A DNA stretch of 64,000 nt, from NCBI GenBank assembly GCA_001449105.1, contig LNIY01000084.1:62001-126000 (forward strand), written 5' to 3'. Made by a program: the position numbers and the translations under genes. The notes beneath the pieces were generated by a model, which searched no databases, had not been told where the DNA came from, and worked only from the letters and a program-made list of their open reading frames with translations. Positions 18,741-27,897 of the stretch are shown in pieces (position 1 is the first letter of the stretch; every line of letters starts with the position of its first letter). Origin of the DNA: Caulobacter vibrioides. Lineage in GTDB: Bacteria > Pseudomonadota > Alphaproteobacteria > Caulobacterales > Caulobacteraceae.

Positions 18741-18770
18741 AGCGGCCGCGCCGGTGAGGGCGCGGTCGCT
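18741..18770 (-). terminator. Stem-loop downstream of the glycosyltransferase gene
   Basis: AGCGGCCGCGCC pairs with GGCGCGGTCGCT, with one G-U pair, around a 6-base loop. It lies 66 bp past the stop of the minus-strand glycosyltransferase and 43 bp before the start of the debranching gene. The T tract after it is poor, so termination is uncertain. Confidence 0.35.
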
Positions 18771-18835
18771 GAAACTTGAAAACACAATGCGGCCTCAGGC
18801 CGGCAGCTTGGCCGTTGGACTGGGCCGCCGACGGG

Positions 18836-19900
18836 TCAGGCGCTCTGGGCCAGCGTCAGGCGCGGCGGCTGGGCCGCCTCGTCCAGGTGCGCGTAGAGGT
18901 CCAGATAGCGGCGGGCCATGGCGTGGGCCGAGAACCGGGTCTCGAAACGCTCGCGCACGGTCCGGCGCGACAGGTCGGGCAGGCGGCGCAGGGCCGCGAC
19001 CGCCTCGTCCTCGTCGTCGACGATGAAGCCGGTCACGCCTTCCTCGATCACCTCGGGCACCGATCCCCACTGGTAGGCGATCACCGGCGTGCCGCAGGCC
19101 ATGGCCTCGATCATCACCAGGCCGAACGGCTCAGGCCAGGCGATGGGGAAGAGCAGGGCGTCCGCGCCGCCCAGGAAAGCCGACTTCTCGGCGTCGCCGA
19201 TCTCGCCGACGAACTCGACCAGCGGATGGTCCAGCAGCGGCTCGACGACGGCGTGGAAGTACTCGCGGTCGGCGGCGTCGACCTTGGCGGCGATCTTCAG
19301 CTTGCGGCCCAGGCGCTTGGCGATGGCGATCGCCCGCTCGGGGCCCTTCTCCGGCGAGATCCGCCCCAGGAAAGCCAGGTAACCCTCTGACTTAGGATGA
19401 TATTCGTAGATTTCGGCGCACATGCCGTGCAGCACCGTCCCTGCCCAGTTGGCGAAGGGCAGGGGCGCGCGCTGGCTGTCGGAGATCGACACCAGCGGGA
19501 ACTGCGGCCAGCGCCGATAGACGCCCGGCAGGTCCTTCAGATCGAGGCGCCCGTGCAGGGTTGTCAGGGTCTTCTCCGCCATGCCCTCGAACAGCGGGAA
19601 GTGGATCATGTCGGTGTGGAAGTGGATGACGTCGAACTCGTCGGCGCGGCGGCGCACCTCGGCCAGCATGGCGATGTGGGCGGCGAGATCGGACTTGAGG
19701 GGAGCGGGGTCGAGGCGGATGGCCTGGTCGCGGACGACCACGAGGTCGGCCTTGGTGCGGGCTTCGGCGGAAGCGAACAGGGTGACCTCATGACCGAGGT
19801 CGACAAGCGCGTCCGTCAGGTGCGCGACCACCCGTTCTGTGCCCCCGTAGAACCGCGGCGGCACGGCTTCATACAGGGGCGGAACCTGGGCGATTCTCAT
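18836..19900 (-). CDS. GT4-family glycosyltransferase
   Basis: 354 residues from the ATG at 19900 (MRIAQVPPLYEAVPPRFYGG), with an AGGA ribosome binding site. It has the GT-B fold: GGTERVVAHLTDALVDLGHEVTLFAS at the N-terminus, YLAFLGRISPEKGPERAI at the domain junction, and EPFGLVMIEAMACGTPVIAY, the nucleotide-sugar site of GT4 enzymes. The acceptor is unknown. It is separate from the trehalose operon by a stem-loop but may serve the same stress or glycan metabolism. Confidence 0.88.
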   Translation of the reverse strand: MRIAQVPPLYEAVPPRFYGGTERVVAHLTDALVDLGHEVTLFASAEARTKADLVVVRDQAIRLDPAPLKSDLAAHIAMLAEVRRRADEFDVIHFHTDMIHFPLFEGMAEKTLTTLHGRLDLKDLPGVYRRWPQFPLVSISDSQRAPLPFANWAGTVLHGMCAEIYEYHPKSEGYLAFLGRISPEKGPERAIAIAKRLGRKLKIAAKVDAADREYFHAVVEPLLDHPLVEFVGEIGDAEKSAFLGGADALLFPIAWPEPFGLVMIEAMACGTPVIAYQWGSVPEVIEEGVTGFIVDDEDEAVAALRRLPDLSRRTVRERFETRFSAHAMARRYLDLYAHLDEAAQPPRLTLAQSA

Positions 19901-20120
19901 TATGGCTGGTCCTGACAAGGACGATTGTGGCGCAAAGGCGCCGTCGTCGAACTGCAAACCGCGAGTGTGGCGTTAAGGTTCCGCCACGTCAGAAAGAACC
20001 AAACGAGGACCTTGGCCGTTGGACTTTCACGATACTCGCGTTGACGACCACGACGCGGAATTGCCATTTGAGAAGCGCGCGGAAGACCCGCGCGCAACAT
20101 GCGTGCGAGACCCGTCGACG

Positions 20121-21608
20121 GTGAGAAATAGCCTGAAAGTTTCGACCGCCCTGCTGGGGGCGGCGCTGTGGATGTCGGCGGCCCCGGCCGTTCTCGCTCA
20201 AGCTCAGGTCCGGCCGCCCCGCGCGCCGCAGCAGGCGCCCGTGGCGGTGCCCGCGCCGCCAGCCCTGCGCGCCGATCAGATCGACCTGCTGGTCAAGGCG
20301 CTTAACGATGCGCCCTCGCACGGTTTCGAACCCGGCGCCTTCGCGCCTGATCGCGCCCTGGCGCTGCTGGACTCGCGCAACGGCGCCGACCGTCAGGCCG
20401 GGGCGACCCAGCTCGTGGGCCTGACCATGCGCTACGCCAAGGCCGTGCACAGCGGCCGCCTGGCGCCCGCCGATTTCGACGGCAACTGGGGCCTGCGCCC
20501 GGCCGCCTATGATCCGGCTCCCGGCTTCGCCGCAGCGGTGCAGAACGACCGCCTGGCCGGTTGGCTGGAAGAACTGTCGCCGCCCTATACCGGCTACCAG
20601 ACCCTGCAGAAGGGCCTCATCGCCTATCGCGACATCGCCGCCCGGGGCGGCTGGGCTGTGATCCCCGAAGGCCCCCCGCTGAAGCTGGGCGACAAGGGCG
20701 ATCCGCGCATCGCCGAGCTCGAGGCTCGCCTGGCCGTCGAGGATCCGACCATCGCCGTCGACAAGGCCCCGGTGTTCGACGAGGCTTTGCAGCAGGCCCT
20801 GATGCGCGCCCAGAAGCGCTTCGGCATCAATCCCGACGGCGTGCTCGGCAAGGGCTCGCTGGCGGCGCTGAACGTGCCGGTGCAGCTGCGCATCGACCAG
20901 ATCGTCGCCAACATGGAGCGCTGGCGCTGGCTGCCCGAGGAGCTGCCGGCCGACCGGATCCAGGTCAACATCGCCGCCGCGGTGATGAGCGTCTTCCACC
21001 ATGACGCCCCGACCCTGACCATGCGCGCCGTCACCGGCCGTCCGGGCGACGAGACGCCGATGCTGCAGTCGCAGATCCACTCGATCGTGCTCAATCCGCC
21101 CTGGAACGTGCCGTCCTCGATCGCCACCAAGGAGCTGTGGCCCAAGGAGCGCGCCAATCCGGGCTATCTGGCCCGTAACGACTTCATCGTCATCCCGACC
21201 GAGGGGGGCGGCACGCGCCTGCAGCAGAAGGCCGGCGACAAGGCCGCGCTGGGCCTGGTGAAGTTCGACTTCAACAACCCCTACGGCGTCTACCTGCACG
21301 ACACGCCTTCGCGGGCCAAGTTCGCCAGCTACAGCCGCCTGGCCAGCCACGGCTGCGTGCGGCTGGAAAAACCGATCCCGCTGGCCAAGCAGCTGCTCGA
21401 CGGCAGCGCCGAGTGGACGGCCGAGAACGTCGACGCCACCATCGCCTCGGGCAAGACCGTTCGCGCCCAGCTGCCCAAGCCGATGGCGGTCTATCTGCTG
21501 TACTGGACCGCCTACGTGACCCCGGACGGGCAGGTGAATTTCCGTGACGATCCCTATGGCTGGGATCGGACGCTGGTGCAGCGTATCGCCGCATCCAAAA
21601 CCGTCTGA
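20121..21608 (+). CDS. YcbB-type L,D-transpeptidase
   Basis: 495 residues from a GTG at 20121, chosen because a signal peptide (MRNSLKVSTALLGAALWMSA when initiated, cleaved near VLAQ) follows directly; the frame stays open upstream to 20019. Domains in order: an alpha-helical region, a peptidoglycan-binding domain (ALMRAQKRFGINPDGVLG), and a YkuD catalytic domain with the active cysteine in RLASHGCVRLEKP. It forms 3-3 crosslinks in peptidoglycan. The DUF882 gene follows, as in the E. coli ycbB-ycbK pair. Confidence 0.88.
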   Translation: MRNSLKVSTALLGAALWMSAAPAVLAQAQVRPPRAPQQAPVAVPAPPALRADQIDLLVKALNDAPSHGFEPGAFAPDRALALLDSRNGADRQAGATQLVGLTMRYAKAVHSGRLAPADFDGNWGLRPAAYDPAPGFAAAVQNDRLAGWLEELSPPYTGYQTLQKGLIAYRDIAARGGWAVIPEGPPLKLGDKGDPRIAELEARLAVEDPTIAVDKAPVFDEALQQALMRAQKRFGINPDGVLGKGSLAALNVPVQLRIDQIVANMERWRWLPEELPADRIQVNIAAAVMSVFHHDAPTLTMRAVTGRPGDETPMLQSQIHSIVLNPPWNVPSSIATKELWPKERANPGYLARNDFIVIPTEGGGTRLQQKAGDKAALGLVKFDFNNPYGVYLHDTPSRAKFASYSRLASHGCVRLEKPIPLAKQLLDGSAEWTAENVDATIASGKTVRAQLPKPMAVYLLYWTAYVTPDGQVNFRDDPYGWDRTLVQRIAASKTV

Positions 21609-21840
21609 GCGCCGCGCCTAGGCGTTCAAGTCGCTGTCTTTTCAGCGTTTGAAGCGTGGCCGGAGCGAAAGATGCTCACGCTTTCGGCGGCCGCGCTTGC
21701 GTCGGCTCAGCTTGACCCGACGGCCCTCGTCAGGCCTCTTTTGGTGCGTAAGCCTTTCCGATCGGGAAAGTTTATCGTGTTCCAAGTGAGCGCGGGCAGC
21801 CTGTCGGCGGCCTGACGCAGTCAGTCGGGAAAGCGTATCG
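21609..21840. other. Intergenic region between the L,D-transpeptidase and DUF882 genes
   Basis: 232 bp without a convincing gene; the open frames here are shadows. It contains the DUF882 ribosome binding site (GGGAAAG about 8 bp before 21841) and presumably its promoter. No clear terminator or repeat was recognised. Confidence 0.5.
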
Positions 21841-22521
21841 ATGATCGAACGACGCAAGCTTCTGGGGCTTGGCCTCGGGGTGCTGGGCGCCAGTGCGGTC
21901 GGGCCGATGGCGGCCTTCGCACAGTCCAAGTTCGGCCCCGGGGCCGATCCCATCGCCGACCTGCTGATGAAGCAGGGCGACCTGGGCAATGCGGCCGAGG
22001 GCATGCCGGATAACGGCCTTCCCGAAGCGCCGGTTCCCGCGCCGCAGACGATTCATCGCGTCTCCGCCGAACCCCGCTGGGTGAAGCTGCACAACGTGCA
22101 CACTCAGGAGAAGCTGGAAGCGGTCTATTTCGACAAGGGCGAGTACGTGCCCGACGCCGTCCAGGCCCTCGACAAGGTCCTGCGCGACTATCGCACCGGC
22201 GACGTCTCGCCGATGAACCCCAAGCTCTACGACATTATGGCGGGCCTGGCGGCGCGCACCGAAAGCAAGTCGCCCTTCCAGATCATCTCCCGCTATCGCT
22301 CGCCCAAGACCAACGCGATGTTGCACGCGCGCAGCGGTGAGGTCGCCAAACGCAGCCTGCACATGGACGGCAAGGCCATCGATCTCTATCTGGAGGATGT
22401 CTCCCTGGATCGGCTGAGGACTGCGGCCCTCGACCTGAAGCAGGGCGGCGTCGGGTACTACCCCGTCAGCAATTTCGTTCACGTGGATGTCGGCGCGGTC
22501 CGACGCTGGGTCGGCTCCTAG
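21841..22521 (+). CDS. DUF882 (YcbK-like, M15 superfamily) protein, Tat-exported
   Basis: 226 residues. The N-terminus (MIERRKLLGLGLGVLGASAV) is a twin-arginine-type signal ending near AFAQ. The conserved core includes FQIISRYRSPKTNAML, RSLHMDGKAIDLYL (the zinc-ligand-type HxxxxAxD pattern of M15 peptidases) and VGYYPVSNFVHVDVGAVRRW at the C-terminus. It probably acts on peptidoglycan in the periplasm, with the upstream L,D-transpeptidase as a functional neighbour. Confidence 0.88.
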   Translation: MIERRKLLGLGLGVLGASAVGPMAAFAQSKFGPGADPIADLLMKQGDLGNAAEGMPDNGLPEAPVPAPQTIHRVSAEPRWVKLHNVHTQEKLEAVYFDKGEYVPDAVQALDKVLRDYRTGDVSPMNPKLYDIMAGLAARTESKSPFQIISRYRSPKTNAMLHARSGEVAKRSLHMDGKAIDLYLEDVSLDRLRTAALDLKQGGVGYYPVSNFVHVDVGAVRRWVGS

Positions 22522-22551
22522 GATCGGAGCCTTCCCCTTAGGGAGCTCCAG

Positions 22552-22902
22552 ATGGCCAAGGCCGAACGTCGCGGCAATCCGTTGGGATGGATCGTCCTGG
22601 GTTTCGTCGTCGGGGCGGTCGCCGCCCTCGGCGTGATCCTGGTGGTCAGCGCCGGGGTCGGTTTCGAGAGCTCCGGCTATGAAGAGGGCGCGGAGGTCCG
22701 CACCACGGCCGACGACGCCGCCAGCGCCGCCGTCACCCGCACGCCCGCCGCCCAGGCCGCTCCGGCCCCGGTCGCGCCCGAACCCGAAAAGCCGCCGGTG
22801 GTCGAAGCCCCGGCCGCCACGCCCAAGCCCGCGCCCGAGGTCGACCCGCAGATGGCCGACGACGCGGCGGCGGCTGGGATGACCTCGCGTACGCGTCAGT
22901 AG
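22552..22902 (+). CDS. Small single-pass membrane protein with Ala/Pro-rich tail
   Basis: 116 residues. One transmembrane helix at about 13-35 (WIVLGFVVGAVAALGVILVV), then an Ala/Pro/Glu-rich tail (APAPVAPEPEKPPVVEAPAA) likely to be extended in the periplasm. I do not recognise the family. It lies 30 bp after the DUF882 gene with its own ribosome binding site (AGGGAGCTCCAG), so the two may be cotranscribed. Confidence 0.7.
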   Translation: MAKAERRGNPLGWIVLGFVVGAVAALGVILVVSAGVGFESSGYEEGAEVRTTADDAASAAVTRTPAAQAAPAPVAPEPEKPPVVEAPAATPKPAPEVDPQMADDAAAAGMTSRTRQ

Positions 22903-22915
22903 TTTCCGAGATAGT

Positions 22916-23066
22916 TCCCCTCTCCCAGAGGGAGAGGGAGGGGCCCAGGCGAAGCCTGGGAGGGTGAGGGGTTACACCGTCAACCGGCGTGCCGGCACGA
23001 CGTCTTCAGTCCCTAACCCCTCATCCGTCGGCTACGCCGCCACCTTCTCCCTCTGGGAGAAGGGAC
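22916..23066. repeat. Intergenic inverted repeat (copy 3)
   Basis: A left hairpin (ccctctcccagagggagagg) and a right hairpin (ccttctccctctgggagaag) lie in inverted relation. Inside, ggcccaggcgaagcctggg and taacccctc/gaggggtta add further symmetry. It fills the gap between the convergent small membrane protein gene and hfsH. Confidence 0.72.
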
Positions 23067-23067
23067 C

Positions 23068-23850
23068 TCAGAGCCCGATCCGGCGTGCGCCCTCGGCCAC
23101 GGTCACCACGTCGAAGCCGGCGTTGACCGCGCCGTCGACCAGCCGTTCCAGCGCCTCCACCGTGCAGCCCCAGGCCGACGGGGCCTCGGCCACGTCGTGG
23201 GTGTAGAGGATCAGCCAGGCCTTGCGGCGGTGCGCCTGGTCCAGCCAGTGCAGCGCCGTGGCCTCGCCGTCCTCGCCCTCGATGCCGACGGCCGGGGCCT
23301 GGTTGAGGTCGGCGCCGTTGGCGATCAGGCCGTGGTGCAGGGCCCGCAGGGTCTGGAAGCGGCCCGCCAGCGCCGTCTTGGCGGGCGCGGCCACGTCGCC
23401 GTAGGGATAGGCGAAACTGACCGCGCGCCCCACGCCCCACGCCGCCAGGGCGTCGGTGTTCTGCGCCACGTCGGCCAGGGCCACGTCGCTCGTCGCCTGG
23501 CCGCAGTCGAGGTGGCTGAAGGTGTGGCAGCCGATCTCGTGGCCGGCCGCGTGCAGGCGGGCGGCGTCCTCGCCGGTGGCGTAGCGGCCCATCGGACCAT
23601 CGCGCCCGGTCAGGCCGGCGGCGAAGTAGTAGGTGCCCCGAAAGCCGCGGCTCTCCAGCACCCGGGCCCCGGCCTCGCAGGCGGTGGCCGGCGCGTCGTC
23701 GAAGCTGAACGACACCATCGGCCGCGCGAGCTTCACCCGCGCCGGGCGACGGTGTTGCAGGCGGATCAGCCGGCGGCGGACCTTGCCCTTCAGCGAGCGG
23801 TCCGGCTCGTAAGCGTCGACTTTCTCGTAGGTCTGTTCGAGGGCGGTCAT
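23068..23850 (-). CDS. hfsH: Holdfast polysaccharide deacetylase HfsH
   Basis: 260 residues from the ATG at 23850. A CE4/NodB fold is seen: MVSFSFDDAPA (catalytic and metal Asp), HEIGCHTFSHLDCG (metal His) and SFAYPYGDVAAPAK. It removes N-acetyl groups from the holdfast polysaccharide, which affects its adhesiveness and retention. There is no signal peptide, in line with a cytoplasmic step before export. The start overlaps the hfsG stop (ATGA). The order hfsE-F-G-H is that of the Caulobacter operon, which supports the symbol. Confidence 0.88.
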   Translation of the reverse strand: MTALEQTYEKVDAYEPDRSLKGKVRRRLIRLQHRRPARVKLARPMVSFSFDDAPATACEAGARVLESRGFRGTYYFAAGLTGRDGPMGRYATGEDAARLHAAGHEIGCHTFSHLDCGQATSDVALADVAQNTDALAAWGVGRAVSFAYPYGDVAAPAKTALAGRFQTLRALHHGLIANGADLNQAPAVGIEGEDGEATALHWLDQAHRRKAWLILYTHDVAEAPSAWGCTVEALERLVDGAVNAGFDVVTVAEGARRIGL

Positions 23851-24779
23851 CACACGGCGTCCGAATAGAGGGCGGCCCGATAGAGCCGCATGGAAAAGGC
23901 GCGAAGCGGGGTGGGCAGGCTCTCGGCCAGGGCGATGGCCTTCAGCCATGGCCGCCAGGTCCGGCGCAGCGGCAGGGCCTTCAGGGCCTTGGCGACCTTG
24001 TAGCTGGGATAGGCGCTGACCACGTCGCGGTGGCCGGCGACCACGCGGGCGAAGTTGGCGGCCGACTGCTCGTATTTCGCCGCCATCACCGGGGCGGGGT
24101 CGAGGCCCAGGTGCGTGGCGGTGTTGTCGATGTGCAGGATCGGGTGGGCGCGGGCGACCCGCATGGCCCATTCCACGTCCTCCCAGCCCCAGCCGGCGAA
24201 GCCCTCGTCGAAGGCGATGGTCTCGAAGACGTCGCGGCGCACCAGCAGGTTGGAGGTGAAGACGTGCTTCTCCGGCGCCTGGGCCCTCTGTGGGGCTGGC
24301 GTGCAGTCGCTCTTCAGCGCCATGGCCCGGTGCAGGGCGTGCTCGGGCCGGATCGGCGTCTGGTCCAGGGTGAAGCCGCCGAAGGCCACGGGCGCGTCGT
24401 CGCCGGCCACCGCCAGCCAGCGGGCCAGGAAGTCCTTCGGATCGGGCAGCATGTCGCTGTCGAGGAACAGCAGGTGGCGACCCCGGGCGTGGGCGGCCAG
24501 GCGGTTTCGGCCCTGGGCGCGGCCGGCGTTGCGCGACAGGCGCACGAAGCGGGCGGGGCGCTTGAGGCTTGCGACGAGCTTGCCGATCCGCGCGGCCAGG
24601 GCCTCGTCGCCGCCGCCGTCGTCCAGCACCACGATCTCGGCCGAGGCGTCCTTACCGTCCAGCGCGCGCAGAAGGGCGGTCGGGTCGTCGCGAAAGGTGG
24701 GGATCAGTACCGACAGGCGAGGCGCGGCGCCCGCCCAGGCGGCGTTGTCGGTGACTGTCTCTATGATCGGGGCGGTCAT
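23850..24779 (-). CDS. hfsG: Holdfast GT2 glycosyltransferase HfsG
   Basis: 309 residues from the ATG at 24779. It is a GT-A family 2 enzyme: LSVLIPTFRDDPTALLRALD at the start, EIVVLDDGGGDEAL, and the metal-binding LFLDSDMLP. FAGWGWEDVEWAMRVARAHP (about 220) is the acceptor-site segment typical of polymerising GT2 proteins. It adds a sugar to the lipid-linked holdfast repeat unit at the inner membrane. It overlaps hfsF by 4 bp and hfsH by 1 bp. Confidence 0.87.
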   Translation of the reverse strand: MTAPIIETVTDNAAWAGAAPRLSVLIPTFRDDPTALLRALDGKDASAEIVVLDDGGGDEALAARIGKLVASLKRPARFVRLSRNAGRAQGRNRLAAHARGRHLLFLDSDMLPDPKDFLARWLAVAGDDAPVAFGGFTLDQTPIRPEHALHRAMALKSDCTPAPQRAQAPEKHVFTSNLLVRRDVFETIAFDEGFAGWGWEDVEWAMRVARAHPILHIDNTATHLGLDPAPVMAAKYEQSAANFARVVAGHRDVVSAYPSYKVAKALKALPLRRTWRPWLKAIALAESLPTPLRAFSMRLYRAALYSDAV

Positions 24780-26215
24780 GCGGTGCGGAACCTGCGGGTC
24801 AGGACGGCCAGGCGGGCGCGTGCGCCGCCAGCGTCGAGCAGCAGGGCCGCGCCGCCGAAGATCGCCGCGCCGAGGCCTGCCTTGAGGATCAGTTCGAACA
24901 GGCCGCCCACGTCCGGCAGGGCCAGCACCACGGCCGCCATCAGCCCGCAGGAGAGGCCGGTCTTGGCCAGGGCCTCCCACGGGATCGGCAGGGCGCAGGC
25001 CCGGCGGCCCAGCACCCCGGCGGCGATCGCGCCCAGGGCGTAGCTGGCGGTGGTGGCCCACAGCGCGCCGGAAAGGCCAAAGCGCGGGATCAGGATCAGG
25101 TTGAGGGCGAGGTTGGCGCCGGCCGGGATCGCCATGCAGACGCTCAGCATCGTCGTGCGGCGTCCCAGGGTGAAGGCCTGCAGCAGATAGTAGGTGGTCA
25201 CGCCCGACAGCCAGCCGCTGGCGGCGATCCACGGCGTCACGCCCGCCGCGCCCTCGCGCAGGGCCGGGCCGATCATCACCTCGGTCAGCGGACGGGCGAC
25301 CAGCGCCAGGCCCACGGCGGCGGGCAGGGTCAGCAGCACCATGAAGTCGGCCTGCTCGCGGGCGCTGTCCTCCAGCGCCGCCCGGCCGCCGCGCTCCAGG
25401 GCCGCGACCATCGCCGGGCCGCCGGCCATGCCCAGCCAGATGAAGACGACGTCCAGCGTGCGCGAGCCCAGCGAATAGCCGGCGTGGTAGACGCCGACCG
25501 CGCTCTCGTCGAGGAAGGCGGCCAGCAGGAAGCGGTCGGTGGTCGACAGCACCAGGGCCAGGATCAGCGAGAAGGCGACTGGTAGGCCATAAGACGCGTA
25601 GGTCTTGGCCATCGCCTTGTCGAAGGTTCCGCCCTTCAGACGCGCAAGGTCCGTCGGCAGCACGAACACCAGGCACAGCAGGGCCACGCCCCCCGTGCCC
25701 AGGATCGGCGCCGCGCCGCCCAGGCCCACGAGGGCCAGCACCAGGCCCAGGGCGAAGCCGCCGACGGTCTGGATCACGTCCAGCAGGGCCGCGCCCGACA
25801 CCTCGCCGGCGGCGCGGCGACGTTCCTGGGACATCTTGGCCAGGCTCTTGACCGCGGCGGCGGCGAAGGCGGCGGCGACGGCGACCTTCAGCGGCGCGGG
25901 CATCGGCCAGAAGCGCAGCGCGACGGCCGCGACCACCGGGATCGCCAGGGCCATCAGGATCCACAGGCGATAGAGGGTGGCGAAGTGGTCGGGCAGGCGG
26001 CCGTCTTCCTCGGCCCTCGCCAGAAAGCGGGCCATGGCCGCCTCGGTCCAGGTCAGGAACGCGGTCTGGGTCAGGCTCAGCATCGAGAACGCCAGCGCGT
26101 AGATCCCGTACTCGGCGGGAGACAGGATCTGCGTGAACAGCACGATCGTCAGGAGGCCGACGACCCCCTGGGCGATGTTGACGGGCAGGTAGCCCAGGAC
26201 GCCGCGCCAGAACAT
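24776..26215 (-). CDS. hfsF: Holdfast lipid-linked saccharide flippase HfsF (Wzx-like)
   Basis: 479 residues from the ATG at 26215. About 12-14 hydrophobic helices are visible across the protein, beginning with GVLGYLPVNIAQGVVGLLTI and with the MOP-superfamily segment FTQILSPAEYGIYALAFSML. It should flip undecaprenyl-linked holdfast units to the periplasm. It starts 2 bp after the hfsE stop, indicating a tight operon. Confidence 0.87.
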   Translation of the reverse strand: MFWRGVLGYLPVNIAQGVVGLLTIVLFTQILSPAEYGIYALAFSMLSLTQTAFLTWTEAAMARFLARAEEDGRLPDHFATLYRLWILMALAIPVVAAVALRFWPMPAPLKVAVAAAFAAAAVKSLAKMSQERRRAAGEVSGAALLDVIQTVGGFALGLVLALVGLGGAAPILGTGGVALLCLVFVLPTDLARLKGGTFDKAMAKTYASYGLPVAFSLILALVLSTTDRFLLAAFLDESAVGVYHAGYSLGSRTLDVVFIWLGMAGGPAMVAALERGGRAALEDSAREQADFMVLLTLPAAVGLALVARPLTEVMIGPALREGAAGVTPWIAASGWLSGVTTYYLLQAFTLGRRTTMLSVCMAIPAGANLALNLILIPRFGLSGALWATTASYALGAIAAGVLGRRACALPIPWEALAKTGLSCGLMAAVVLALPDVGGLFELILKAGLGAAIFGGAALLLDAGGARARLAVLTRRFRTA

Positions 26216-26217
26216 GG

Positions 26218-27666
26218 TCAGCGCACGGCGGTCTTGTCGCCCAGCAGGCAGGGGACGGTCATCAGGATCACGTAGAGGTCCAGCCAGAACGACTGCCGCT
26301 CGATGTACTCGACGTCGTAGGCCACGCGCTGGCGCACCAGTTCGGGCGTGTCGACGGCCCCGCGCGAGCCCTTGATGGCAGCCCAGCCGGTGACGCCGGG
26401 CTTCATGCGGTGGCGGTGGGCGTAGGTGGCCACCAGCTTGGCGGACTCCACGTCGCCGGTCATCATGCCGATGGCGTGCGGACGGGGCCCGACGATCGAC
26501 ATCTCGCCCGACAGCACGTTGAACAGCTGCGGCAGCTCGTCGAGGCTGGTGCGGCGGATGAACTTGCCGACGCGGGTGACGCGGTCGTCGTCGGCGCTGA
26601 TCTGGCGGGCGGCGCGGGCGTCGGCCATCTCGTGCCGCATCGAGCGGAACTTCCAGATCAGGATGGTCTCGTTGTTGAAGCCGTGGCGGCGCTGGCGGAA
26701 GAAGACCGGACCGGGGCTGTCCAGCTTCACGGCCAGGGCCACGCCCAGCATCACCGGCGCGGCGACGATCAGGCCGAGGCCGGCGACCGCCAGGTCCTGC
26801 GCGCGCTTGACCATGGCCCGGCGGGCGTCGGTGGGCGCGCCCGACAGGTCGGCCAGGTGCGCCAGGGCCGCGTCGCGGTCGGCGTCGCCGCCGACGTCGA
26901 CGATCATGCTGACCGGATTGGGCAGTTCCGACAGGCGCTCGACCAGCTGGCCGACGCGGGCCTGGGCGGTGGATTGGACGGCGATCACCACCCGGTCGAC
27001 GAAGGGCATGATGCGGTGGTCGACCAGGGCCTTGGTGTCGCCCAGCACCGGCACGCCCAGCACGGCCTCGGGGGCGCGGGCGGCGCGGTCGTCGAACACG
27101 CCCAGCACGTTGACCTCGCCGGTGCGCAGGGCCGCGGCGATCAGGCGCTCGGCGTTGGTCGTGGCGCCGACCAGCACGATGTTGGGGGTCAGCTTGCCGA
27201 TGCGACGGCCGCGGCGGACGATCGCCCACCAGGTCGCGTGCAGCGCCAGGAAGGCGGGCAGGGCGGCCAGCAGCCAGCCGTTCACGGCGTGCGCGCCCGG
27301 CGCCAGCGGCGTCAGCGCCGCGACCTGGGCCGCGATCGCCGAGGCGCCGATGGCCGCGCCGACCCGCAGCAGGTGGCGGACCAGCGGCTCGCGATGAGCG
27401 AAGGCGTAGGCTTCCAGCCCGTGCAGGGCGAGCAGCAGCACGCCGGCGCCGATCAGCGGGGCGACGAGGCCGCCGCCATGGGCGAGCCACAAGGCGAGGG
27501 CGGCGGCGAGAATCGCATCGGCGACGCGGAAGGCGCGGGTGAGGTTCTGGATCTGCACCCGGGCGCGGGCCGGGGTCAGTCGTTCCGGCCGAAAGGGGCC
27601 CCGCCGGCTTTGTGCGGCGGCTGACGCTGGGGAAGCGTCCGCGGGGCGGGCTAGGGCGGAACTCAT
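26218..27666 (-). CDS. hfsE: Holdfast initiating glycosyl-phosphate transferase HfsE
   Basis: 482 residues from the ATG at 27666; a GTG at 27690 would add 8 residues. The N-terminal half has several membrane helices and a CoA-binding-like domain (TPNIVLVGATTNAERLI). The C-terminal half is the bacterial sugar transferase domain: KLDSPGPVFFRQRRHGFNNE, FRSMRHEM, RTSLDELPQLFNVLSGEMS and VGPRPHA. It loads the first sugar-phosphate onto undecaprenyl phosphate. It heads the hfsEFGH operon; PssY and PssZ are close paralogues in Caulobacter. Confidence 0.88.
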   Translation of the reverse strand: MSSALARPADASPASAAAQSRRGPFRPERLTPARARVQIQNLTRAFRVADAILAAALALWLAHGGGLVAPLIGAGVLLLALHGLEAYAFAHREPLVRHLLRVGAAIGASAIAAQVAALTPLAPGAHAVNGWLLAALPAFLALHATWWAIVRRGRRIGKLTPNIVLVGATTNAERLIAAALRTGEVNVLGVFDDRAARAPEAVLGVPVLGDTKALVDHRIMPFVDRVVIAVQSTAQARVGQLVERLSELPNPVSMIVDVGGDADRDAALAHLADLSGAPTDARRAMVKRAQDLAVAGLGLIVAAPVMLGVALAVKLDSPGPVFFRQRRHGFNNETILIWKFRSMRHEMADARAARQISADDDRVTRVGKFIRRTSLDELPQLFNVLSGEMSIVGPRPHAIGMMTGDVESAKLVATYAHRHRMKPGVTGWAAIKGSRGAVDTPELVRQRVAYDVEYIERQSFWLDLYVILMTVPCLLGDKTAVR

Positions 27667-27806
27667 GATCGCTCTTGGGCTTCTGCGCACGGGAGAACGG
27701 GGTTCAACCTAGCGTGGCCGTCTGAGCGTCGCGTTAACGCGATTTTCCTTCACGCCTCGATTGTCATTCGCGAGCGAACAGGCTATCGAACCGCTCCCTC
27801 TCAGGA

Positions 27807-27897
27807 GGAGACGTGGCCGAGAGGCTGAAGGCACCGCTTTGCTAAAGCGGCATACCTCAAAAGGGTATCGAGGGTTCGAATCCCTCCGTCTCCGCCA
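27807..27897 (+). tRNA. tRNA-Ser (GCU anticodon), CCA encoded
   Basis: The acceptor stem GGAGACG (27807-27813) pairs with CGTCTCC (27887-27893), followed by G and an encoded CCA. The anticodon stem CCGCT/AGCGG encloses the loop TTGCTAA, with anticodon GCT at 27841-27843. A long variable arm (ATACCTCAAAAGGGTAT) and the T-arm GGGTTCGAATCCC complete a class II serine tRNA. Confidence 0.97.

Noticed and set aside
20019-20120. A longer start for the L,D-transpeptidase at 20019
   Set aside because: It would place a charged 34-residue segment before the signal peptide, which would spoil export; the GTG at 20121 fits better, though it lacks a strong ribosome binding site.
27807-27897. tRNA-Ser as a proven attachment site
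   Set aside because: No integrase and no direct repeat of the tRNA 3' end were found in the window.
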